Positions 24,490 to 33,815 of a stretch of DNA of 64,000 nucleotides are shown in pieces. The notes beneath the pieces are model-generated. The model was not told the DNA's origin, did not search any database, and worked only from the letters and a program-made list of their open reading frames with translations. The position numbers and the translations under genes were made by a program. The stretch is from Pisolithus tinctorius. Taxonomy: Eukaryota; Basidiomycota; Agaricomycetes; Boletales; Pisolithaceae. The stretch spans positions 62,001 to 126,000 of the forward strand of contig JANFAH010000055.1 in the NCBI GenBank assembly GCA_024663395.1. The letters run 5' to 3'. How positions within the stretch are numbered: the first letter of the stretch is position 1; every line of letters starts with the position of its first letter.

Positions 24490-25835
24490 TTAAGTGTATC
24501 TGACAGCCAACCCAAGAATGTCCTTTTGGGTAGTCCATGCTGGTCTTGTGACCTTGAGTCGGTCATGTACTTTGTCCTTCATATAATGCACCAATGCAAT
24601 TCTTTCTCCCTTCTCCCACTTTGGCACAGAATGTTGAAGGATTTTTCCTGATAGGAAAATCATGGTGCCTGGGGAATAAGCCAGTTCGGCCCCCAGATCT
24701 GGAATAAGGAATTTAGCATTGTGAGAACCCAGGCTCACTAATGAATCCAGAAGGGTTGGGGTGGATGTGACATCTCGGTGAGAGGGAGTTTCCTGATTGA
24801 CAATAATATCAATGTTGGTATAGACCGATGGCCAATCCAGGGATATCTCATTCTCCACCCTGCCAGCCTTGGCCAACATTGCTTGATCACCAGCCCTGGC
24901 CATATCTGGCAATGAGACCTTTGCTATATTGCTCCAGAAGTGTTCCACATAAGAAATCTTGAGCAGCCATTCCCTATTGGCTTTCTGTTTGAGGGATGTG
25001 CTTTGATAGAGTGTATCAACCAACCTCTTTAAATTTGTCAGCCCCTACCATGGAAATCACAGCACCTGGACAAACCTCATGAGCCTGTTGGAATGTGGCA
25101 GGAGACATGGAAATCCTGCCATGTCCATACATGACTTGGTCAACAGGCTGATGCTTATGGCCATATCGTTTGTTAAGCTTGCTTTTGTCTTTTGGCTTGT
25201 TCTTGGGCTCAGTCTGAAGATTGTCTTTTATGGAAAGGAGAAGGGAATTGAGAAGTTCCTATGATATAAAAGCTGTAGTGAAGGGTTGTCAGAGAATGAA
25301 AACACTCACTATCCGTGCATCTGGGACAATACCAGGCAGATACCATACTATCACCCTGCCATGCACATCCAGAACTGTGGCAGGAGCATTGATATACCCA
25401 ATTTTTGGGTTTTCAAAATGGATGGTCCTGTCCTTGGCATGCACCAATGGTTCAGAAAACCTGTCTGCATCCCAATGCATCACATCTATTAAGGGTCAGA
25501 CTTGGATCACTTGGAATTGTTGTGGAAATCACCTACAGGGATTGAGGATGGCATGTGTAATGACTGCAGATGCCAGCCTAACTTCCAAAGATGTAATAGC
25601 ATCTGAAGTTAGACCAGATTCCCCTTGCAATGTTGCCCTGACTTGGGTTAACTCAGCCAAGGATCGAAGTCTATTATCCAACTAAATACATAGCAAGTGT
25701 AGCATCACTGCTTATGGCTTACCTTGGCTTCCTGAGCTGGTGATTTGAGAAAATAGAGCTGGAAGAGATCATAGGGACTGTTCCAAAGGCAGCCTTCAGC
25801 ATTCCAACCACCATTGTATGCAGGGAATCATCCAT
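24490..25835 (-). CDS. TET/JBP-family 2-oxoglutarate/Fe(II) dioxygenase (5-methylcytosine oxidase)
   Basis: Members oxidise 5-methylcytosine (or thymine) in DNA using Fe(II) and 2-oxoglutarate. Seen in order: SPYDLFQLYFLKSPAQEAK (about 25780), LDNRLRSLAELTQVRATLQ (25.68 kb), KDRTIHFENPKIGYINAPAT and VLDVHGRVIVWYLPGI (25.43-25.33 kb), GRISMSPATFQQAHE (25.1 kb), and the double-stranded beta-helix with WPSVYTNIDIIVNQETPSHRDV, carrying the iron-binding H-x-D in HRD, then LGAELAYSPGTMIFLSG, distal His in LQHSV and the 2-oxoglutarate-binding Arg in KGERIALVHYMKDKVHDRL. Introns with GT-AG borders at about 25.7, 25.5, 25.3 and 25.05 kb keep the frame. The 5' end is unresolved: the frame of exon 1 meets TGA at about 25829 with no ATG after it. 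Closely upstream of the transposase and co-directional. Confidence 0.85.
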
Positions 25836-28040
25836 GATGATGTGGGGGGTGTTGGAAAAGTCAAAGGAAAATTTTTCAACCGTGAGAAAAATAGTTAAAA
25901 ATCACTCAGTACATAAGTTGGAAGTTATTCTCCACAAGGGACCTTGCTTGACTTGGGGGAAGATCCAGAAACCAGAAACCCAACTTAGTCTACTAGATAC
26001 ACCATGTTTCTTGAAACATCTAGTCATGTAAGCAGGGGCCTGGAATGGTGCAATCAAACTCAGCAGCAGTTGAACTCCAAGTCAATCCAGTCCAGCAATC
26101 TCTTGAGCATCATGGGAAACCATGGAACACCAATACTAATCTAGCAATCTAGCAACATCCAACAGCTAGGAACACATCCAGACAGCATTTGAAGGGAAGA
26201 TGTTGGGTTGCTAGTAATGCCATTGGCAAGCTCTTGAGCATCAAAGGGAAACCTTGCTTAAGAAGATCAGCCATGGAACACCAGTGCTAATCTAGCACCA
26301 TCCACCAGCCAGGCAGACTGACATGAAACAATACACCAAGTCATTTGCTAAGGTTAGGGTTAGAAGCAGACTTGCATGAAGAAATACACCAAGTCTTATG
26401 CTAGGGTTAGGGTTAGCACATGCTTCATTCAAAAAAAGAAGCATAGATTCCCACACAGCATTCAAATCCAATCAAAGCAGTGACATTTACAAGTCCATAC
26501 ATAAATTCAACTACAGTTACAATTTCAACTACAAAGGTATAATGGTTTCATAAGAAACCAAGGCTTGCCTGCATTCCAGAGGGGGCCCTCCTCCAGAAGT
26601 ACAGTTGGGCCAATAAAAACCGTCCTCAATTCAACCAAGTTCCCAAAAAAGCGCACAAAAGCAGATAACAAAGATCCTAAAAACACATTAGCATCAACAC
26701 AACTTTGCAAAGTTCACATACCTGAGGTGCACTATTTATTCACCAGGAGTCAAAGACAAACAGCTCTAGAAAGTTTATGTCAGTACAACATAGATTATAC
26801 AGAAGTTGAATACTCACTACACCAAAGCCTGACCAACTAGCTACTACCAATATATACCAACACATACCACACAAAAAAACGTCATAGGCTGACCCACACA
26901 GGTGGGTACAGACCAAATAAAACGTCATAAGCTGACCTACAATGTAGGTACAGACTAGCCCCCAGATCCCATGAGCTGGCCTACAATGTAGGCACAGACT
27001 ATTCCCCCAGACCCAACATATTACCCAACAACCAAAAATTGCGCTGGCCAAGCACAATCTAAGGTCAAGGGTAGCCCCTCCCTACATCCTGTAGCTGCAG
27101 ACTACAGTCAATAGTGAGGCGCCAAGGATGCTGCAAAGTAACGGTAATCAAGTAATGTGAAAATTCTGGGATCAGAGGTGCCACTTACCTTATGACAGCC
27201 GAGACGACGGGCTGAGATAAAAACGAAGATGACGTAGCACAGAAAACGGGAAAGAGAGAGGGGGAAAGGGAGAGGGAGATGGAGGGAGAGGGAGGATGAT
27301 GGAGGGGAAGCGTCACATCGCAGAGAAACGCAGTAAGGGAAAAAATATGCCACTGACTGGGGGGGATTTATATACTTGAGTCTTATGTACCGTTGTTTGG
27401 CCACAGTCCAACTAGCGAGGTTGCCGTCAATGTCACGTTCTCGGCCTCGGTGCGTGTTCAGTTGCCGTGAGTGCCGGCAACTTCCTCTGAGTCAGTACCG
27501 CGTGTCGTACTATACATCGCGAATAGCGATGTCACGTGACTCCACTGTCACCGGATTCGGCTTCTATATACTAAATACTAAATGTTCGCTTGACATTCTC
27601 GTAATTGCATTGTCGAGCCGAGCAAGCACTCCCTCGTGCCGTTGGCTGAGCGGTAGTGGTGGCTTACCCTTGGGATTTCACAGAAAATGTATTGTAGTAG
27701 CACTACCGGATCATTTAATACATGTAGTCACTTATTGAAACCGGAAATCGGCCTAGCGGCGACGGACCACTCCGTATATAGTCCTACGTAATGTTCCAGA
27801 GACGCATCCGAAGTACGGGTAGACACGTGTGATAATCATGACAGCCGTGACGTTGTTCATGTCACAATTAAGGTTGTGTCCAAGATTATCACAGGTCTCA
27901 CTACGTGACCTGTCCAAAATCGAGATCTGTGCATCCGAGTATCCGGATTGACACGGTCTTTTGCTCCTCTCCTCTTGCCACACAGTGTCTCCCTCACCGA
28001 CCGTCGTTGCATTATCCCACTCTCTGGCCCCGCTGCGTCT
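25836..28040. promoter_or_regulatory. Central divergent region of the KDZ transposon
   Basis: Separates minus-strand genes from the plus-strand H3-mimic gene, so promoters for both directions probably lie here. Contains an (A/G)-rich run GGGAAAGGGAGAGGGAGATG near 27270, TATA-like TTTATATACTTG at about 27367 followed by dense CpG, and short imperfect repeats of TGACCTACAATGTAGGTACAG type at 26.9-27.0 kb. No protein-coding gene was recognised. The part 25.9-26.5 kb is A+T-rich with small repeated phrases such as ACACCAAGTC and AACCTTGCTTAAG. Confidence 0.4.
26349..26418 (+). repeat. Two telomere-like TTAGGG pairs
   Basis: AAGGTTAGGGTTAGAAG at about 26349 and CTAGGGTTAGGGTTAGCAC at about 26401, about 50 bases apart inside a short imperfect duplication (both near TACACCAAGTC). 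Too short to be a telomere relic with confidence. Confidence 0.4.
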
Positions 28041-28046
28041 CAGCGA

Positions 28047-29580
28047 AATTTTTGGTACGTCGTCGTCCTCTGGATCTCTCGCGCCTCTCCCTCTCTAAAC
28101 ACAAAATAGGTACGTCGTGCCGCGTCTCCCTTCAAAAAAAAAACAAAAAAGGTATGTTGTCGAACCTCTCATGGCTTCAACACTCACATCACACACCAGG
28201 ACGCTGCCATTCTTCTCAGTCTATTGCGCGTTGTTCAGTGTCCCATACTACTCACAAAGCCCGTTCATTCAAAAAGAAGGTAAGTAGCTCGCAGCGTCCC
28301 TCTACAACTCACAAAACACCCCCCTCCTCTCGCCGGGTCTCATCCAAAAAACAGGTATGTCGTCCTACTTCCCGGCGTCCCTCTACCACTCACAAAAACA
28401 CCCCCTTGCCGTGCTTATCCAAAAAAAAGGTATGTCGTCCCAACTTTGCGGCGTCCCTCTACAACTCACAGAACACCCCCTCGCCGTGCCTTATCAAAAA
28501 AACAAAAGGTAAGTCGTCCCAGGTCGCGGTGTCCCTCTACCACTCACAGAACACCCCCTCGCCGTGCTCATCCAAAAAAAAAGGTATGTCGTCCCAGCTT
28601 CGCGGCGTCCCTCTACAACTCACAGAACACCCCCTCGCCATGCCTTATCAAAAAAACAAAAGGTAAGTCGTCCCAGGTCGCGGCGTCCCTCTACCACTCA
28701 CAGAACACCCCCTCGCCGTGCTCATCCAAAAAAAAAGGTATGTCGTCCCAGCTTCGCGGCGTCCCTCTACCACTCACAGAACACCTCCTCGCCGTGCCTC
28801 ATCCAAAAAAAGGTACGTCGTCCCAGCTCGCGGCGTCCCTCTACCACTCACAAAACACCCACAGAACACCCCCTCGCCGTGCCTTATCAAAAAACAAAAG
28901 GTAAGTCGTCCCAGGTCGCGGCATCCCTCTACCACTCACAGAACACCCCCTCGCCGTGCTCATCCAAAAAAAAAAGGTATGTCGTCCCAGCTTCGCGGCA
29001 TCCCTCTACAACTCACAGAACACCCCCTCGCCGTGCCTCATCCAAAAAAAAGGTACGTCGTCCCAGCTCGCGCAGCGTCCCTCTACAACTCACAAAACAC
29101 CCACAGAACACCCCTTCGCCGTGCTCATCCAAAAAAAAAGGTGTGTTGTCCCAGCTTCGCGGCGTCCCTCTACAACTCACAGAACACCCCCTCGCCGTGC
29201 CTTATCAAAAAAACAAAAGGTAAGTCGTCCCAGGTCGCGGCGTCCCTCTACCACTCACAGAACACCCCCTCGCCGTGCTCATCCAAAAAAAAAGGTATGT
29301 CGTCCCAGCTTCGCGGCGTCCCTCTACAACTCACAGAACACCCCCTCGCTGTGCCTTATCAAAAAAAAAAGGTATGTCGTCCCAGGTCGTGGCATCCCTC
29401 TACCACTCACAGAACACCCCCTTGCTGTGTCTCATCCTACAAAAGGTATGTTGTCCCAGTTCCTGGTGTCCCTGTACCACTCACAAAACACACTAGTAGG
29501 CTATCAATTCATATCTCCCTCCTGCCACACTGCATCTCCCTTGCTGTGTCTCATCCAATAAGGTATGTTGTTGGACTTCT
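28047..29580 (+). repeat. Tandem ~77-bp units resembling repeated mini-exon plus intron (leader of H3-mimic gene)
   Basis: About 20 units. A typical unit is AAAAAAGGTAAGTCG (5' splice-site-like), about 40 bases later ACCACTCACAG (branch plus 3' splice-site-like), then about 35 bases AACACCCCCTCGCCGTG...AAAAAAG and the next GGTAAGT or GGTATGT. Donor-like cores vary as GTAAGT, GTATGT, GTACGT; some units end CACAA and so lack the AG. A last, diverged unit (about 29790-29858) has GGTATGC...ACACTCAG immediately before the ATG of the downstream gene. All three plus frames are open because units lack stops, so a Lys/Arg-rich repetitive protein cannot be excluded. Confidence 0.7.
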
Positions 29581-29858
29581 ACTTCATGGTGTCCAGATGA
29601 TACTTACATATCACCCTCTTTGGTCTGCTTATCCAGTGCCCAGTGTTGTGTAGTTGCATACATTGGCTTGTCTTTTCCATAAATATGTAGATATCTATCC
29701 CTGCTGCATGATATATGTACTAAACTAAATGCATTTATTGTTATCTTACTGCTTGTCCCCTACACCTTTTGTGTCTTGTAAAGATAATAAGGTATGCTAC
29801 TGTTCCCTTCTGTGTCATATGTTGCTGCCACTCACTAATATTGGCATAATACACTCAG

Positions 29859-31446
29859 ATGGTGAAGACCAAGCAGACAGCTAAGAAGACCACTGGGGGT
29901 AGAGCTCCCAGGGTATCTCTTGCTGGTCTGAAAGCTAGGGAAAAACATGCTGCCAAGTCAAGCAAGGCCCATGCTAGGAAGGCTCCTGTTGCCAAGAAGA
30001 GAAGGATGAGGAACTTGGCAAGTCTCTTTTTATATTCCATCCATCTTTCTAACATTCTATGCAGTTCTGTGTGATGTGCAGGGATGGAGGGACATTGTGG
30101 CCTTGTGATCAGGCAGGATGCAGAAGGGTAGTGTGTAACAAGTGTGTTGTAGTACCTGAGGATTGCCTTGCAGAGGTCACCCAGCTTCCTGTGACCTTCA
30201 GGTGTGTTAACCTCCCTTTTATGAATTAACTCCATTGACTCAAACTCTGGATGAACTTCAGGTGTGTTGCCTGTCATTGGAAAATGACAAGATTTGAAAG
30301 TCCTCAGCCCTATTTTGTAAGTGCATATTGCTACCCCAATCACTTCTAACTCCAAGTACAGGGCTTCTACTTGTCAGGCAAGCCAGTCCTGAAACACCCT
30401 CTTGTGGTCATTGGGGGGTTTGAGCATGCCACCACCTCTGAAGTGGCTGGTAACTCTACTGCCATTATCCACCTCCACCTTGAGTCTCTAGAGCTTGGCC
30501 ATGCCCCTGTGCATATCCTTCACACCATGTTGCAGGGATATTTCAGACAAGACACCTACCACTTCTCACAACTGTCCTTCAACTTTGCCACCGAGGAGTC
30601 CAGAGCTGCCTATGACACTGCAGCATCAAAGCTAGCTTCAAGTCTGACTACCTTTGCTAAGGTAGTCATTTTCCTTACTACCCATACTGATGAAGACAGG
30701 GGGGATCTGTTCTCTGGAATGGAGAATAAGGTTCCAATAGCCACAGAGGTCTTTGAGGTAAGTCACCATTGTTTGACTGTCACTCCCATCTGACCAGTTG
30801 CAGTTTCTGCAAGGCCTTCTGTTACCCCTCTCCAACATTGTCAAGGGTGGAGACCTCATCTTCTTTGTATGTGGTTCTACTGTAAGGAAGGAGCAGAGCT
30901 TCCAAGGACTGGAGGCAGCTGTGCAACAGTAGGTTTTCTTTCAATGTTGGTGGTTATGGCTGACACCATATCAGTTTCAAGCCAAGGTCCATGTTGCTTT
31001 TTGATGCTGAGAGACTTCAACTAGTCACCACCATTCCCTTCCTCATGAGTGTCCTTGACTCCACCCTTGTTCAAGGCTTCCATGTCCAAAGTGCAGTCAG
31101 GTATGCCCTGAATGACTGTGGTATGTTGGGTAGGCACTCCAACATCATCCTGATGTTGTGGCAGGAGAAGGTAGTGGTGGAGAAATTTGTCTGGACTGAC
31201 AAGTTCATCAGGCCTTGGGGACAACAATTGCCTGCCCAGTGCCCTCAGTGTTATAGCATTCAGAAGTGGGAAGCTGGTTGTTCAGGGCAGACTTATTCCT
31301 ATGAGTGCAAGAATCCTGGCTGTGGGAAGGACACACAAGGCACATCTCAGCCTCCCCAAACCTATACTATCTGCATGTCCAAAGGGGCTACCAAACTGAC
31401 ACAGGGAAAGGGGCAAACATCATCCTGGCTGTTGGAATCTTTGTAA
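29859..31446 (+). CDS. Histone H3-tail-mimic protein with PHD-like finger and C-terminal zinc ribbon
   Basis: After the initiator Met the protein reads VKTKQTAKKTTGGRAPRV; histone H3 reads ARTKQTARKSTGGKAPRK. Lys4, Lys9, Thr3, Thr11 and Pro16-Arg17 are kept, and most changes are conservative. A basic stretch follows (KAREKHAAKSSKAHARKAP). A GC-AG intron (G/GCAAGT at about 30017 to CAG 30063) leads to a zinc finger CVMCRDGGTLWPC ... C-x4-C-x2-C ... CVACHW, PHD-like. Next come VVIFLTTHTDEDRGDLF and DLIFFVCGSTV, a strand-His and strand-Cys pattern reminiscent of caspase-like hydrolases (weak), and finally CPQC ... CKNPGCGK, a zinc ribbon. Introns at about 30.20, 30.32, 30.76 and 30.93 kb splice in frame to TAA 31446, about 450 residues. 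Sole plus-strand gene of the transposon. Confidence 0.8.
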
Positions 31447-31845
31447 AATACCCTACCTTGATACATATGATATGCATGTACTACAATCAAAAATAGCTGC
31501 TTTGTGTTTTCAAATTTCATATGACATTGAATGTTCAGAAAAAAAAGTAATTTCCTGCAGGACAATTCCTCCTTAAGTACTGATACACAACTGAGTAAAT
31601 TTGCCCAATGTTAATTCCAATACAATCGCCAGATTGGTAGAGTTAACTTCAATACCACAGGATAAGGATAGGATATAGGATTTTTCCACAACCATCTGGG
31701 TTCAGCCAGCTAACTACCAAGGAAGTAGTGTACTGAGTAATAAGATTGGCCAGCCCCACTAACCCACTAGCAAGATATTGGTCTTTCTTGCAAAGTGTCT
31801 GCCCAACCACAACTCCAGGTCATGGTTCATTCCCCCCAGCCACAT
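31447..31845. other. 3' region of H3-mimic gene
   Basis: A+T-rich, no ORF of note; presumably the 3' untranslated region, leading into the first diverged 45-bp repeats near 31750. Confidence 0.5.
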
Positions 31846-33700
31846 CAGCTGACCCCACTGCCAGGACATCATCCCTTCCCCCAGCCATGTCAGCTGGCCC
31901 CACTTCCAGGTCACTAATCTATCCCATAGCTGGTTTGGCCAACCCCACTTCCAGGTCACTAACCTATCCCATAGCTGTGTCAGCTGACACCACTTCCAGG
32001 TCACTAATTCATCCCATAGCTGTGTTGGCCAACCCCACTTCCAGGTCACTAATCTATCCCATCTGTGTTGGCTGACCCCACTTCCAGGTCACTAATTCAT
32101 CCCATAGCTGTGTTGGCCAACCCCACTTCCAGGTCACTAATCTATCCCATAGCTGTGTTGGCTGACCCCACTTCTAGGTCACTAATTCATCCCATAGCTG
32201 TGTTGGCCAACCCCACTTCCAGGTCACTAATCTATCCCATAGCTGTGTTGGCTGACCCCACTTCTAGGTCACTAATTCATCTCATAGCTGGGTCAGCCAA
32301 CCCCACTTCTAGGACACTAATCTATCCAATAGCTGTGTCAGCTGACCCCACTTCTAGGACACTAATCTATCTCATAGCTGTGTCGGCCGACCCCACTTCT
32401 AGGACACTAATCTATCTCATAGCTGCATCGGCCGACCCCACTTCTAGGACACTAATTCATCCCATAGCTGTGTCGGCCGACCCCACTTCCAGGACACTAA
32501 CCTATCCCATAGCTGCATCGGCCGACCCCACTTCTAGGACACTAATCTATCTCATAGCTGTGTCGGCCGACCCCACTTCTAGGGCACTAATTCATCCCAT
32601 AGCTGTGTCAGCTGACCCCACTTCTAGGACACTAACCTATCCCATAGCTGCATCAGCCGACCCCACTTCTAGGACACTAATCTATCTCATAGCTGCATTG
32701 GCCGACCCCACTTCTAGGGCACTAATTCATCCCATAGCTGCATCGGCCGACCCCACTTCTAGGGCACTAATTCATCCCATAGCTGTGTCGGCCGACCCCA
32801 CTTCCAGGACACTAACCTATCCCATAGCTGCATCGGCCGACCCCACTTCTAGGACACTAATCTATCTCATAGCTGCATCGGCCGACCCCACTTCTAGGAC
32901 ACTAATCTATCTCATAGCTGTGTCGGCCAACCCCACTTCTAGGACACTAATCTATCTCATAGCTGTGTCGGCCGACCCCACTTTTAGGGCACTAATTCAT
33001 CCCATAGCTGTGTCGGCTGACCCCACTTCCAGGACACTAACCTATCCCATAGCTGCATCGGCCGACCCCACTTCTAGGACACTAATCTATCTCATAGCTG
33101 TGTCGGCTGGCCTCACTTCTAGGACACCAATCTATCTCATAGCTGTGTCGGCCGACCCCACTTCTAGGGCACTAATTCATCCCATAGCTGTGTCGGCCGA
33201 CCCCACTTCCAGGACACTAACCTATCCCATAGCTGCATCGGCCGACCCCACTTCTAGGACACTAATCTATCTCATAGCTGTGTCGGCTGGCCTCACTTCT
33301 AGGACACCAATCTATCTCATAGCTGTGTCGGCCGACCCCACTTCTAGGGCACTAATTCATCCCATAGCTGTGTCGGCCGACCCCACTTCCAGGACACTAA
33401 CCTATCCCATAGCTGCATCGGCCGACCCCACTTCTAGGACACTAATCTATTTCATAGCTGTGTCGGCCGACCCCACTTCTAGGACACTAATCTATCTCAT
33501 AGCTGTGTCAGCCGACCCCACTTCTAGGACACTAATTCATCCCATAGCTGTGTCGGCCGACCCCACTTCCAGGACACTAATTCATCCCATAGCTGCATCA
33601 GCCGACCTCACTTCCAGGTCATCAATCCATCCTATAGTCATGTCAGCTGACCCCACTTCCAGGGAAGTTGATCCATCATCCTGTGACATAGGCCGACCCC
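31846..33700 (+). repeat. Right subterminal array of 45-bp repeats (about 40 copies)
   Basis: Units contain GTCGGCCGACCCCACTTCTA and a CTAATCTATC-type spacer. Outer units keep both CpGs of the palindrome; inner units (31.9-32.4 kb) often read GTCAGCTGAC, TTGGCTGAC or TTGGCCAAC, that is, CpG replaced by TpG or CpA. The 568-codon frame through the array is a by-product of the period. Confidence 0.93.
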
Positions 33701-33738
33701 ACCTTCACAGTCTGGCCTACCCAACCCTAGGGACCACC

Positions 33739-33815
33739 GGCCGATGTCGGTTAGTCCCAGTTTCAGGATGAAATGTACATGTCGGATGACCCACTTTTAG
33801 GACTACAAGTGACTG
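33739..33815 (-). repeat. KDZ transposon right terminal inverted repeat
   Basis: Inverted partner of 16388-16464. Ends with GTGACTG, then gypsy pol sequence resumes. Confidence 0.88.

Larger units (their letters stand above)
16388..33815. mobile_element. KDZ-superfamily DNA transposon with TET/JBP dioxygenase and H3-tail-mimic genes
   Basis: 17.4 kb bounded by 77-bp terminal inverted repeats that start CAGTCAC and agree at about 69 of 77 positions. Inside each terminus lies an array of 45-bp repeats, in inverted relation. Minus-strand cargo: HMG-like accessory gene (18.1-20.5 kb), KDZ transposase (20.7-24.3 kb), TET/JBP gene (24.5-25.8 kb). Plus-strand cargo: repeated leader (28.0-29.6 kb) and H3-mimic gene (29.9-31.4 kb). 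The ORFs of all four genes appear mostly or fully open. It lies within the gypsy pol gene; no clear target duplication is visible next to the CAGTCAC ends, and joining the flanks directly leaves pol one base out of frame. Confidence 0.88.

Noticed and set aside
24980..25070. Apparent frameshift in the TET/JBP gene (GAGGTTGGTTGA)
   Set aside because: A 49-base GT-AG intron (GTTTGT...TTAAAG) removes the stop and joins FQQAHE to RLVDTLYQ in frame.
27905..29653. Lys/Arg-rich repetitive ORFs up to 311 codons
   Set aside because: All three frames are open through the 77-bp units, and donor/acceptor-like sites recur in each unit, so a leader array is the better reading; not fully excluded.
32065..33771. 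568-codon plus-strand ORF of a 15-residue repeat
   Set aside because: Same artefact in the right array; it runs into the terminal inverted repeat.
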